Shown in pieces: positions 40,460-49,519 of a DNA stretch of 64,000 bases. A model generated the notes under the pieces. That model was given only the letters and a program-made list of their open reading frames with translations, was not told where the DNA came from and did not search any database. Made by a program: the position numbers and the translations under genes. Position 1 is the first letter of the stretch. Each line of letters starts with the position of its first letter. This DNA comes from Flavobacteriaceae bacterium Ga0077528. Lineage in GTDB: Bacteria; Bacteroidota; Bacteroidia; Flavobacteriales; Flavobacteriaceae. Where the stretch lies: contig LNDX01000014.1 of assembly GCA_001464475.1 (NCBI GenBank), positions 1 through 64,000 of the forward strand, written 5' to 3'.

Positions 40460-40486
40460 AAATCCCAAACTTAAAATTTGGGATTT
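40460..40486. terminator. Terminator of purA
   Basis: Perfect 10-bp stem AAATCCCAAA (40460-40469) / TTTGGGATTT (40477-40486), 7-nt loop, and a T-run on the minus strand. Confidence 0.9.
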
Positions 40487-40493
40487 CTATTTA

Positions 40494-41765
40494 TTACTTC
40501 AAAATAGTCTGCTTTCTGTCTGGTCCGACAGAAACTATTTTTATAGGTACTTCGACTTCTTTTTCTATGAATTCTATGTAGTCTTTTAGTTCATTTGGCA
40601 AACTTTCAAAAGTGGTTAAACCTGTTAAATCAGCTTGCCATCCTTTGAATTCCGTGTAAATTGGTGTTACATTTTCTTCTTCTATGTTGTAAGGTAAATG
40701 TTGTATAACATCACCTTTATAGTTGTAAGCTGTAGCTACTTTCAAAGTTTCAAATCCTGATAAAACATCGCCTTTCATCATCATTAATTGCGTTACGCCA
40801 TTCACTTGAATTGCATATTTCAAGGCAACTAAATCCAACCAACCGCAACGTCTTTTTCTTCCTGTTACTGAGCCAAATTCATTTCCAACTTTAGCCATAA
40901 CATCACCAGCATCGCCAAAATCTTCTGTAGGAAATGGTCCAGAACCCACACGAGTCGTATAAGCTTTGAAAATTCCGTAAACTTCTTTGATTTTATTTGG
41001 TGCAATTCCTAAACCAGTACAAGCTCCAGCTGCTGTTGTATTAGAGGATGTTACAAATGGATAAGTTCCAAAATCTACATCTAATAACGAACCTTGTGCG
41101 CCTTCGCAAAGAATTGATTTTCCTGCTTTTTGTGCTTGCGCCAAATATTCTTCGCTGTCAATGAAAGTTAGTTTTTGTAAATCTTTGATAGCTTCAAAGA
41201 ATTCTTTTTCTAATTCAGGTAAGTTGTATTGAATATCAACGTTATAAAAAGCAATCATGGCTTCATGTTTGTCTGCCAAAGCTCTGTAACGTTCTTTGAA
41301 ATCTTCTAATTCGATATCACCAACACGAATTCCGTTTCTACCAGTTTTATCCATATAAGTTGGACCAATTCCTTTTAATGTAGAACCAATTTTAGCTTTA
41401 CCTTTTGAAGCTTCAGAAGCTGCATCAAGCAATCTATGTGTTGGAAGAATTAAATGTGCTTTTCTCGAAATGATTAATTTAGATTTGATGTCCAAATTGA
41501 ATTTTGCCAAACCATCGATTTCACTTTTGAAAACTACTGGATCGATAACGACACCATTTCCAATAATATTGATATTGTTATCATGAAAAATTCCAGAAGG
41601 AATGGTTCTCAAAACGTGTTTTATTCCGTCAAATTCTAATGTATGTCCAGCATTTGGGCCACCTTGAAAACGAGCAATAATATCGTATTTTGAGGTAAGT
41701 ACGTCAACGATTTTTCCTTTTCCTTCGTCACCCCATTGTAATCCGAGTAGTAAATCTACGGTCAT
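40494..41765 (-). CDS. purA: Adenylosuccinate synthetase
   Basis: 423 aa. First committed step of AMP synthesis: IMP + aspartate + GTP to adenylosuccinate. The start VDLLLGLQWGDEGKGKIVD holds the P-loop-like GDEGKGK with the catalytic Asp, GPNAGHTLEFDG gives the catalytic His near residue 41, then GIGPTYMDKTGRNGIRVGD near 130 and PTEDFGDAG near 285. TGRKRRCGWLDLVALKYA is near 300. Full family length. It ends with a strong terminator, and the gap to the Fur-like gene holds a palindrome. Confidence 0.97.
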   Translation of the reverse strand: MTVDLLLGLQWGDEGKGKIVDVLTSKYDIIARFQGGPNAGHTLEFDGIKHVLRTIPSGIFHDNNINIIGNGVVIDPVVFKSEIDGLAKFNLDIKSKLIISRKAHLILPTHRLLDAASEASKGKAKIGSTLKGIGPTYMDKTGRNGIRVGDIELEDFKERYRALADKHEAMIAFYNVDIQYNLPELEKEFFEAIKDLQKLTFIDSEEYLAQAQKAGKSILCEGAQGSLLDVDFGTYPFVTSSNTTAAGACTGLGIAPNKIKEVYGIFKAYTTRVGSGPFPTEDFGDAGDVMAKVGNEFGSVTGRKRRCGWLDLVALKYAIQVNGVTQLMMMKGDVLSGFETLKVATAYNYKGDVIQHLPYNIEEENVTPIYTEFKGWQADLTGLTTFESLPNELKDYIEFIEKEVEVPIKIVSVGPDRKQTILK

Positions 41766-41785
41766 TGTATTGTTGTTTATTGTTG

Positions 41786-41806
41786 AGACAAGGCATTGCC
41801 TTGTCT
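41786..41806. repeat. Perfect short palindrome (dispersed-type)
   Basis: Arms AGACAAGGC (41786-41794) and GCCTTGTCT (41798-41806) with a 3-nt loop, between the Fur-like gene and purA. No T-run follows. It resembles short GC-rich palindromes scattered in Flavobacterium intergenic DNA (from memory, unverified). Confidence 0.6.
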
Positions 41807-41810
41807 TTAC

Positions 41811-42266
41811 TTATTCTTTTTTCTTATTTGCGTAAAAATATAAGGAGTGATTTGTGATTTCTATACCAAAAATTTCTTCCATAGTTTTTTTAATAGTTTG
41901 AATCCTTGGGTCACAAAACTCAATTACTTCACCAGAATCGGTCATAATAATATGATCGTGTTGTTTATCAAAATAAGACTTTTCGTAATGCGCTTGATTT
42001 TGACCAAATTGGTGTTTTCTAACCAAACCACAATCTAAAAGTAATTCGATGGTGTTGTAAAGCGTTGCTCTTGAAACACGATAGTTTTTATTTTTCATTT
42101 TGATGTACAAATTTTCTATATCAAAATGTTCTTGACTATTATAAATTTCTTGAAGAATAGCGTAGCGTTCAGGCGTTTTACGGTGTCCTTTGTTTTCAAG
42201 ATAGGCAGTAAAAACGTTCTTTACTGTTTCTTGATTTTTTGTATTATCTGATGCTATTTGTGTCAT
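41811..42266 (-). CDS. Fur-family regulator without the CxxC zinc site (PerR-like)
   Basis: 151 aa from the ATG at 42266. Winged-helix domain: [20 protein letters not shown], then [23 protein letters not shown]. The dimer region reads [22 protein letters not shown]; in most Fur proteins CxxC stands where M108-T-D-S111 is here, so the structural zinc site is missing. H and E/D ligands for a regulatory metal remain (H103, H105, E115). Bacteroidetes have such Fur/PerR-like proteins. Its own promoter carries a PerR-like palindrome. The gene lies 45 bp upstream of purA. Confidence 0.87.
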   Translation of the reverse strand: MTQIASDNTKNQETVKNVFTAYLENKGHRKTPERYAILQEIYNSQEHFDIENLYIKMKNKNYRVSRATLYNTIELLLDCGLVRKHQFGQNQAHYEKSYFDKQHDHIIMTDSGEVIEFCDPRIQTIKKTMEEIFGIEITNHSLYFYANKKKE

Positions 42267-42272
42267 AATGCG

Positions 42273-42295
42273 CAAAGATAAATTATAGTTTATAA
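42273..42295 (-). promoter_or_regulatory. Promoter and PerR-like operator of the Fur-family gene
   Basis: Minus strand -7 box TATCTTTG (plus CAAAGATA, 42273-42280) ends 6 nt before the ATG. A TTATA-GTT-TATAA palindrome (42283-42295) is in the spacer just upstream, where a repressor would block RNA polymerase. Confidence 0.5.
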
Positions 42296-42330
42296 GTATG
42301 AAACTTTATGTGTTTAAAAGTTATAAACTA
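42286..42330. repeat. 10-bp inverted repeat upstream of the Fur-family gene
   Basis: TAGTTTATAA (42286-42295) and TTATAAACTA (42321-42330), 25-bp spacer. The two half-sites could be contacted by one regulator. Confidence 0.6.
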
Positions 42331-42346
42331 GTTGTTGATAATCTTG

Positions 42347-44566
42347 TTAGTTCTTGTAAACCCTTGAAACTTTTTCGATACCATCAATTTTTTTAATGTT
42401 ATCAATAAGTTTTTTCAGGATGGTATTGTTTTGTACAACTACCGTCACTTGTCCATTAAAAATTCCTGCTTCACCACTTAAGGAAATGCTTTGAATATTC
42501 ACGTGCATTTGATTTGAAATTACTTTTGTAAGTTCATTGGTTAATCCTAAAGTATCCATTCCGGTAATTTTCAATACGGCTTTAAATTCTTGTTGTGAAG
42601 AGTCAATCCATTTGGCAATCATGATTCTGTAGGCATAGTTAGATTGTAATGCAATAGCATTTGGACAGTCTTTTTTATGCACTTTTATGCCTTCATTAAT
42701 GGTTACAAATCCAAATACTTCATCACCAGGAATTGGATTACAACAACTTGATAATTTGTAATCTAATCGGTCTTGTTCTTTTCCAAAAACCAATAAATCA
42801 TAATTACTGGTTAGTTCTTGTCTATTGATGTCTTCAACATTAGAATTTGGAGAACGTTTGATTTTATTTTTAAAGAAATTGATTAATGTATTGCTTTTTT
42901 GAGCAGCAAAATCTTTTAGTTGTTGATTTTCAATAGCGCCAATACCAACACGATAAAATAAATCTAAACTTGTTTTCAGTTTGAAAAAGTTTACCAATTC
43001 ATTTACAACAGTTTCATTTAAAGTAATTTTTAAATGTTTTAATTTTCTTGTTAGAAGTTCTTTTCCTTCTTCGGCTATTTTCTTGGTGTCTTCGTTAAGA
43101 ACACTTCTAATTTTGTTTTTTGCTCTTGAAGTGGTAACATAATCTAGCCAATGCATTGTAGGTTTTTGATTGACTGATGTTATTACTTCAATTTGGTCTC
43201 CACTTTTTAATTCGTGGTTTAGTTGAACTAATTTTCCATTAACACGAGTTCCTCTAGTTTTAATTCCAATTTCGGAGTGAATACTGAATGCAAAATCTAA
43301 TGAAGTGGCACCTTTTGGTAATGATTTAATTTCACCTTTGGGTGTAAAGACAAAGATTTCTTTAGCATAGAGATTCATTTTGAAATCCTCTACAAAATCA
43401 ACTGCATTGGTTTCAGAGTTTTCAAGTGCTTCTTTAAGTAGGTTTAACCAAACATCTAAACCATTTTCTTCGGTTGCACCTTGCTTGTATTTGTAATGCG
43501 CTGCGTATCCTTTTTCGGCAATTTCATCCATTCGTTCACTTCGCACTTGAATTTCTACCCAGCGACCTTTTGGTCCCATTACAGTAATGTGTAGTGCTTC
43601 ATAACCAGATGATTTTGGCGATGAAATCCAATCACGTAAGCGACTTGGACTCGGACGATAATGATCAGTAATTATGGAATAAATTTTCCAAGCCAAGAAT
43701 TTTTCGTCGTGAGCATTGGATTTGTATATGATTCGCAAAGCAAATTTGTCATAAACTTCATCAAAACTGACATTTTGAGCCAACATTTTACGGCGAATAG
43801 AATATATAGACTTCGGACGACCTTTCATTGTGTATTCAACACCTTCTTCGTCAAGTGATTTTTTTAATACATCAGAAACCAATTTAATGTATTCGTCTTG
43901 TTCTTCCTTAGTTTCTTTTATCTTACTGACGATATCATTATAAACAGCAGGTTCTGTATATTTTAAACCTAAATCTTCCAATTTGGTTTTGATATTATAT
44001 AGTCCTAAACGATGGGCAAGAGGTGCGTAGATGTATAATGTTTCTGAAGCAATTTTGACTTGTTTGTAATCGGGCATTGAATCCATAGTTTGCATATTGT
44101 GCAATCTATCGGCTATTTTGATAAGAATTACTCGAACATCATCGTTCAATGTAAGCAACATTTTACGAAAGTTTTCTGCTTGCATTGAGATGTTCAAGTC
44201 TTTCTTTACTTGAGATATTTTGGTTAATCCAGCTACAATTTGTGCAATTTTTGGATTAAACATTTTTTCAATGTCTTCTACTGTAATTTCGGTATCTTCT
44301 ACAACATCATGCATTAAGGCAGCAGCTATACTTGTTGGTCCAAGTCCGATTTCAGAAGCTACAATTTTAGCAACACCGATAGGGTGAAAGATATAGGCTT
44401 CACCAGATTTTCTGCGTTGGTCTTTATGCGCATCAACAGCTACATCAAATGCTTTTCGAATGAGTTTCTTGTCTTCAGGTGTAAGTGTTTGATAACTAAT
44501 ACGAAGTAACTCCTTGTATTCGCGTGCTAATGCTTTTTTTTCTTCTTCTAAATCGATCTCTGTCAT
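42347..44566 (-). CDS. RelA/SpoT bifunctional (p)ppGpp synthetase/hydrolase
   Basis: 739 aa. HD hydrolase near residues 40-190 (HPIGVAKIVASEIGL, ALMHDVVEDTEIT, KIADRLHNM), RelA/SpoT synthetase near 250-360 (RPKSIYSIRRKM, GYEALHITVMGPKGRWVEIQ), TGS near 410-470 (FVFTPKGEIKSLPKGATSLD), a conserved-Cys helical part (SSCCNPIPGDEVFGFVT) near 620, and a C-terminal ACT domain ending KVSRVYKN. The hydrolase motif HDxxED and the synthetase are both complete, so it can both make and break (p)ppGpp. It governs the stringent response. Family length is normal. The gap to the Fur-like gene is 80 bp, with an inverted repeat. Confidence 0.95.
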   Translation of the reverse strand: MTEIDLEEEKKALAREYKELLRISYQTLTPEDKKLIRKAFDVAVDAHKDQRRKSGEAYIFHPIGVAKIVASEIGLGPTSIAAALMHDVVEDTEITVEDIEKMFNPKIAQIVAGLTKISQVKKDLNISMQAENFRKMLLTLNDDVRVILIKIADRLHNMQTMDSMPDYKQVKIASETLYIYAPLAHRLGLYNIKTKLEDLGLKYTEPAVYNDIVSKIKETKEEQDEYIKLVSDVLKKSLDEEGVEYTMKGRPKSIYSIRRKMLAQNVSFDEVYDKFALRIIYKSNAHDEKFLAWKIYSIITDHYRPSPSRLRDWISSPKSSGYEALHITVMGPKGRWVEIQVRSERMDEIAEKGYAAHYKYKQGATEENGLDVWLNLLKEALENSETNAVDFVEDFKMNLYAKEIFVFTPKGEIKSLPKGATSLDFAFSIHSEIGIKTRGTRVNGKLVQLNHELKSGDQIEVITSVNQKPTMHWLDYVTTSRAKNKIRSVLNEDTKKIAEEGKELLTRKLKHLKITLNETVVNELVNFFKLKTSLDLFYRVGIGAIENQQLKDFAAQKSNTLINFFKNKIKRSPNSNVEDINRQELTSNYDLLVFGKEQDRLDYKLSSCCNPIPGDEVFGFVTINEGIKVHKKDCPNAIALQSNYAYRIMIAKWIDSSQQEFKAVLKITGMDTLGLTNELTKVISNQMHVNIQSISLSGEAGIFNGQVTVVVQNNTILKKLIDNIKKIDGIEKVSRVYKN

Positions 44567-44621
44567 AGCAAATTCTTCAATTAGCTAAAAATAAGAAATA
44601 TTATTGAAATTGCAATAAAAA

Positions 44622-44659
44622 AAATCCAAATTCCGATATTTTTTTCAGAATTTGGATTT
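44622..44659. terminator. Terminator of the serine hydrolase gene
   Basis: Perfect 12-bp stem AAATCCAAATTC (44622-44633) / GAATTTGGATTT (44648-44659); on the minus strand it is followed by a T-run and lies 36 bp after the stop at 44695. Confidence 0.85.
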
Positions 44660-44694
44660 GAATACTAAACAAGTTTAGTGTAAAAATTTTAGAT

Positions 44695-46242
44695 TTAGTT
44701 ATCTATTCTTGAGAAGTCTAAATCGTGAAAATCATAACTAAAATCAGTAAGTGGTGATATAGCTTTCATTTTAAATTTTATAGCTTTTCCTTCTGCATCA
44801 AGTTCGAAGAAAATATGAGCGTCTGCATTAAAACTTCTGTTGTTCCATCTCACAACAAAGTTTTGGTCTTTGTAAAATAAAATGGTTCCTAAAAGTCTCG
44901 GTGAACGTTTGGATTTAAAATTCAAGTTTCCATTTTTTATATAAACGTAAACTTCTCCAAACCAGTTGTCATTATATGTTCCGATATATTTTGTAAAATC
45001 AATTTTTACACGAGTAATGCTATTTTGATTTACAGTTTTCCAAACTTCATCTGTGATTTTATCTGCGTTTTCTTCTCTGTTTTTGCGTTCTTCACTCAAT
45101 GTAATTACATGATCGGGATTTTTTAGTCCCAAATAACTGTCTTTAATTGTATTTGAAATTGCATTAAAAGCAGCTCCAGATTGTTGATTAGTTAATACAA
45201 TTATTCCCAATTGAATGTCTGGAAACATGATGGTTTGCGTAACAATTCCATCCAATCCTCCAGTGTGTGATACTTGTAAATGGCCGTTGATATCTGATAA
45301 TTGCCAACCTAATCCATAAGCTTTGAAGTTGCAACTATAAGGTTTCATGCCATAAATAGGAAGAATTGTTTGTGGTGTCCACATTTCTTTGTGAACATCT
45401 TGACTAAATAATTGATTGTTTGTGCCGTATTTTCCTTTGTTAAGTTGAGCAATAACCCATTTGCTTAAGTCATTTGTACTAGCATAAATTCCGGCAGCAG
45501 CATCAAAAATTGGATTAGTATATCGCTTGATAATTTCTAATTTTCCATTGGTAGGTACGTGAGGAACGATAGTATTTGTAGTATCTTTTAGTCTGTTCCA
45601 AGAAGCAGCACTATTGTTCATTTGTAGAGGCTTCATAATGCGTGTTTCTACAAATTCGCACCATGATGTTCCTGAAACTCTTTCAATAACTTCACCAGCA
45701 ATTACGTAAAGTAAATTATCATAATCGTATTGGGCTCTAAAAGAAGAAACTGGCTTTAGATATTGAATGTTTTTGATGATGTCTTTTGGAGTAAAATCAT
45801 GTCCATCTGGCCAAATCATTAAATCACCAGCACCTAATCCTAATCCACTTCTGTGAGTTAATAAGTCTCTTATTGTGAATTCGTTAGTGACAAAATCATT
45901 ATACATTTTAAATTCAGGAATGTATTTGATGACTTTATCATCCCAATCAAGTTTTTTTTCATCTACAAGCATTGCTAAAGCAGCTGATGTAAATGCTTTA
46001 CTATTGGAGGCAATTCCGAAAAGTGTATTTCCGTCAACCTTTTTCTGAGTATTTATATTGGTTACACCATAACCTTTTGAGATAACTACTTTTCCGTCTT
46101 TTACAATTGCAACAGCAATTCCAGGTACGTTAAAGGTTTTCATAGTTCTGTTTACAACATCATCTAGTTTAGATTCAGAAATTTGTGCAAACGATAAAGC
46201 GCATGTAATAGTTGAAACTGCTGTAAAAAATAGTTTTCTCAT
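44695..46242 (-). CDS. Serine hydrolase of the beta-lactamase class C/ClbP family
   Basis: 515 aa with signal peptide MRKLFFTAVSTITCALSFAQ. Motifs: S-x-x-K in GIASNSKAFTSAAL near residue 80, the Tyr motif YDYDNLLYV near 175 (YxN), and HTGG in QVSHTGGLDGIV near 325. The C-terminal third is a DUF3471-like beta domain (YIGTYNDNWFGEVYVYI). Proteins of this type are periplasmic D-Ala-D-Ala peptidases or esterases; beta-lactam hydrolysis is not implied. It is monocistronic with a terminator. Confidence 0.9.
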   Translation of the reverse strand: MRKLFFTAVSTITCALSFAQISESKLDDVVNRTMKTFNVPGIAVAIVKDGKVVISKGYGVTNINTQKKVDGNTLFGIASNSKAFTSAALAMLVDEKKLDWDDKVIKYIPEFKMYNDFVTNEFTIRDLLTHRSGLGLGAGDLMIWPDGHDFTPKDIIKNIQYLKPVSSFRAQYDYDNLLYVIAGEVIERVSGTSWCEFVETRIMKPLQMNNSAASWNRLKDTTNTIVPHVPTNGKLEIIKRYTNPIFDAAAGIYASTNDLSKWVIAQLNKGKYGTNNQLFSQDVHKEMWTPQTILPIYGMKPYSCNFKAYGLGWQLSDINGHLQVSHTGGLDGIVTQTIMFPDIQLGIIVLTNQQSGAAFNAISNTIKDSYLGLKNPDHVITLSEERKNREENADKITDEVWKTVNQNSITRVKIDFTKYIGTYNDNWFGEVYVYIKNGNLNFKSKRSPRLLGTILFYKDQNFVVRWNNRSFNADAHIFFELDAEGKAIKFKMKAISPLTDFSYDFHDLDFSRIDN

Positions 46243-46263
46243 GATATAAATTTAAGTTGAAAA

Positions 46264-47055
46264 TCAAAATCCTCTTTGTCTTTTTGCTTCAAATAATAAA
46301 ATAGCTGAAGCTACAGAGACATTCATAGAATCGATTTCGCCTTGCATCGGAATGATGATGTTTTGGGTAGCATTATCGCGCCAAGCTTGAGTTAAGCCAG
46401 TCGCTTCTGTACCTACAACCAATGCACTAGCTGTAGTATAATCTTGAGTATGGTAGAAGTTGGAGTTCTGTAATGTGGCACCAAATATAGCAATTTTTTT
46501 GTCTTTTAAAAATTGTATTACATTTTCGGTAGTATCTGTGGCAATTTGATTGGTAAAAAGGCATCCTACACTTGAACGAACAATGTTAGGATTATACAAA
46601 TCTGTTTTTGGATTGGCAATAATCACGGCATCAATATTGGCTGCATCACAAGTGCGAAGCATAGCACCAATATTTCCTGGCTTTTCAATTGATTCCATCA
46701 CTAAAACCAAAGCATTTTCTGGTAATTTTAAATCGTTTAGCGATAAAGTTTTTGTTCTTGCAACCGCTAGAATACCTTCAGTTGTATCTCTGTAGGCTAA
46801 TTTTTGATATACTTCTTTGGTAATTTCAATCAGTTCAACTTTGCTTTTAACAAGTTTATTGATTTCATTTTCAGTAATTAATTCAGGAAGAAATAAAATA
46901 GTTTCTAGTTGATAATTTCCTTTAATGGCAAGCCCAATTTCACGTTTTCCTTCAATTAAGAAAGTGCCTGATTGCTTTCTAGCTTTAGCTTTTTCTTGTA
47001 ATAAGACTAAAGATTTAATTAACGGATTTTGTATGGAAGTGATTTGTTTTGTCAT
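46264..47055 (-). CDS. SpoU/TrmH family RNA 2'-O-methyltransferase
   Basis: 263 aa from the ATG at 47055 (MTKQITSIQNPLIKSL); an upstream TTG reading adds nine residues. N-terminal domain of L7Ae-like SpoU_sub_bind type (FLIEGKREIGLAIKG). The SPOUT domain shows motif 1 in LVLVMESIEKPGNIGAMLRTCDA near 115-137, motif 2 in ALVVGTEATGLTQAWRD near 205 and motif 3 in IIPMQGEIDSMNVSVASAILL near 235. It methylates 2'-OH in rRNA or tRNA using SAM; the exact site is not determined. It lies 52 bp after the DUF58 gene of the MoxR cluster. Confidence 0.93.
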   Translation of the reverse strand: MTKQITSIQNPLIKSLVLLQEKAKARKQSGTFLIEGKREIGLAIKGNYQLETILFLPELITENEINKLVKSKVELIEITKEVYQKLAYRDTTEGILAVARTKTLSLNDLKLPENALVLVMESIEKPGNIGAMLRTCDAANIDAVIIANPKTDLYNPNIVRSSVGCLFTNQIATDTTENVIQFLKDKKIAIFGATLQNSNFYHTQDYTTASALVVGTEATGLTQAWRDNATQNIIIPMQGEIDSMNVSVASAILLFEAKRQRGF

Positions 47056-47106
47056 GTTGATAAAGAAAAATCTAAAGGTCAAAAATACCTAAAATAATTC
47101 TAAAAT

Positions 47107-48438
47107 CTACAGAATTCCTCGGGCTTTAATTTCTAAGTATTTATTGATGGTATCCAATGTTAAATTTTCGGGTTGTGTTAACACGGAATGGATACCATAT
47201 TTTTTTAGTTCGTTTACAATTAATTTTTTTTCAAAAAGGAATTTTTCAGCAATAACTTTATCATAAATTTCTTGAATAGTTTCTGCTTTTTTGTTTGTAA
47301 TGTGATTTAATTCAGTGTTTTGAAAGAAAACTACAACTAACAAATGGTTTTTTGCAATTCCTTTCAAATAAGGCAGTTGGCGATCTAGTCCGTCTAAGGT
47401 TTCAAAATTTGTGTAGAGAATTAGCAAACTTCTTTGAGTGATATTTTTCTTAACATCGGTATATAATCTTGAATAATCACTTTCAAAATAATCGGTTTTT
47501 ACATTATAAAGACTTTCTAAAATTTTTTGCATTTGCGATGTTCTTCTTTCAGCAACAACACGATTATCAATTTTTTTAGAAAATGTAAACATTCCTGCTT
47601 TGTCTTGTTTTTTCAAAATCACATTCGACAAAACTAAAGTCGCATTTATGGCATAATCTAATAAACTCAATCCATTGAAAGGCATTTTCATGGTTCTACC
47701 TTTGTCTATTAACATATAAATATTTTGAGATTTTTCATCTTGAAATTGATTAACCATCAAACTATTTTTCTTAGCGGTAGCTTTCCAATTTAGAGTTCTA
47801 ATATCATCACCAGAAACATATTCTTTGATTTGCTCAAATTCCATTGTGTGACCAATTCTTCTAATTTTTTTCACGCCATATTGAAATAAATTATTAGAAA
47901 AAGCAATCAAATCATATTTCCTCAATTGAATATAAGATGGATACGTTGGAACCATTACATCTTTGTTGAAAGTATAACGTTTCGAAAGCAATCGAAGTGG
48001 TGAAGAGGCGTAAATATTTAAATTTCCAAAATGATATTCTCCACGTTCTGTTGGACGTAAAAAGTATTGAAAATCATCTGTTGAAGCATTTTTGATTTTT
48101 CTTTTTATTTCAAAATTTCTAATTTGAAATTGATATGGAATTTCGTCAATTATTTTGGTGTAAATCGAGAAGGTATAAAAGTTTTTTATAGATACAATTA
48201 TTTGATTTTCATCACCATTAGAAAGTTTTTCTGGAATTGTTCTTTGTGCTTCAACACCATTTTTTGTAACAAACAAAATTATAAAATCTAATGCTAAAAA
48301 ACCTAAAAGTAGGTACAACAAATACCAAATAGCGTTGTATAAAAAAGGAAAAATAAACGCTACACAAAACAACGCTACAATGCTAATGAGCAAGTAGAAA
48401 AAGAAATTGTTTATGTAAAGTTGCTTTAAAAGTTTCAT
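47107..48438 (-). CDS. DUF58 domain protein (MoxR cluster)
   Basis: 443 aa. Two N-terminal membrane helices (residues 12-60), then a beta domain, then the DUF58/vWA-like part with ALDFI near 50 and the hallmark GDDIRTLNWKATAKKNSLMVNQF near 210-230, and DKGRTMKMPFNGLSLLDYAI near 245. DUF58 proteins pair with MoxR ATPases; they are thought to help fold or insert periplasmic proteins or respond to envelope stress. It starts 48 bp after moxR, same strand. Confidence 0.9.
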   Translation of the reverse strand: MKLLKQLYINNFFFYLLISIVALFCVAFIFPFLYNAIWYLLYLLLGFLALDFIILFVTKNGVEAQRTIPEKLSNGDENQIIVSIKNFYTFSIYTKIIDEIPYQFQIRNFEIKRKIKNASTDDFQYFLRPTERGEYHFGNLNIYASSPLRLLSKRYTFNKDVMVPTYPSYIQLRKYDLIAFSNNLFQYGVKKIRRIGHTMEFEQIKEYVSGDDIRTLNWKATAKKNSLMVNQFQDEKSQNIYMLIDKGRTMKMPFNGLSLLDYAINATLVLSNVILKKQDKAGMFTFSKKIDNRVVAERRTSQMQKILESLYNVKTDYFESDYSRLYTDVKKNITQRSLLILYTNFETLDGLDRQLPYLKGIAKNHLLVVVFFQNTELNHITNKKAETIQEIYDKVIAEKFLFEKKLIVNELKKYGIHSVLTQPENLTLDTINKYLEIKARGIL

Positions 48439-48486
48439 TTTTTAGCTTAAAATGTTATAAATAGGATAAATTAAATTTCCTTGTTT

Positions 48487-49494
48487 TTACCTTGGAATTT
48501 CAATGTTTTCAATAATTTGTTTGATAATTTCAATACTTGTTAATCCTTCCATTTCTCTTTCAGGAGTTACAATTACTCTATGTTGCAAAACAGGAATTGC
48601 CGCTTCTTTGATGTCTTCTGGTGTAACAAAATCTCGTCCACGAATTGCTGCATATCCTTTTGAAGCGTTTAAAATAGCAATCGATGCTCTTGGCGAAGCA
48701 CCTAAATACAAAAAGGCGTTTTCACGAGTATTGACAACGAGTTTTGCAATGTATTCTAATAAATTTGGTTCTACTATTATTTGCTTTACCAATTCTTGAT
48801 ATTGTTTAATTTCGTTTCCTGAAATTATGGTTTTGATAGCATCTAATTTCCCATGATTTTGAAGCAAATGTTCACGTTGCAAGATGATTACTTCTTCGTC
48901 AAGTTTAGGATAATCAATATTTATTTTGAATAAAAAACGATCTAATTGTGCTTCGGGTAAACGATATGTTCCTTCTTGTTCTATTGGATTTTGTGTGGCT
49001 AAAACAATGAAAGGAGTTTCAAGTTTGTATGTTGTTCCATCGATCGTAATTTGGCGTTCTTCCATTACTTCAAAAAGAGCTGCTTGCGTTTTTGCTGGAG
49101 CACGATTTATTTCATCAATTAAAATTAAATTTGAAAAAATTGGTCCTTTTTTGAATTCAAATTCTGATCTTTTTAAATCAAATACCGAAGTTCCAAGAAT
49201 ATCAGAAGGCATCAAATCGGGTGTGAATTGAATTCGGCTGAAATTGACATCTAATGTTTTTGCTAAAATTTTAGCAGTAATAGTTTTTGCAACACCTGGA
49301 ACACCTTCTATCAAAATGTGACCATTTGAAAGTATTGCAACTAAAAGTTGATCAATCATTTTGTGTTGACCAACAATTACTGTTTCTAATTCTTTTTTAA
49401 TTCGTTCAACACCTTCGCTTAGTGGTGTTAAATTTAATCGCGATTGAAAGTTTACCTCTGAATCGGTTTGGTTATTGTTTTCTATATTTTCCAT
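48487..49494 (-). CDS. moxR: MoxR family AAA+ ATPase
   Basis: 335 aa. Walker A in HILIEGVPGVAKTITAKIL near residue 60, Walker B in NLILIDEINRAPAKTQAALFEVMEE near 130, sensor 1 in FIVLATQNPIEQEGTY near 155, and Arg fingers in EAQLDRFLFKI near 178. MoxR proteins act as chaperone-like ATPases for complex assembly, usually with DUF58 and vWA proteins. Here the context is DUF58, DUF4350, DUF4129, SpoIIM and RDD, the standard Bacteroidetes set. The gene is spaced 25 bp from DUF4350. Confidence 0.95.
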   Translation of the reverse strand: MENIENNNQTDSEVNFQSRLNLTPLSEGVERIKKELETVIVGQHKMIDQLLVAILSNGHILIEGVPGVAKTITAKILAKTLDVNFSRIQFTPDLMPSDILGTSVFDLKRSEFEFKKGPIFSNLILIDEINRAPAKTQAALFEVMEERQITIDGTTYKLETPFIVLATQNPIEQEGTYRLPEAQLDRFLFKINIDYPKLDEEVIILQREHLLQNHGKLDAIKTIISGNEIKQYQELVKQIIVEPNLLEYIAKLVVNTRENAFLYLGASPRASIAILNASKGYAAIRGRDFVTPEDIKEAAIPVLQHRVIVTPEREMEGLTSIEIIKQIIENIEIPR

Positions 49495-49519
49495 ATTCTT
49501 TTAATTGTGTAGTTTAATT

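Noticed and set aside
44695..46242. Antibiotic resistance beta-lactamase
   Set aside because: Family motifs are shared by D-Ala-D-Ala peptidases and esterases, and the C-terminal DUF3471-like domain argues for a housekeeping hydrolase.
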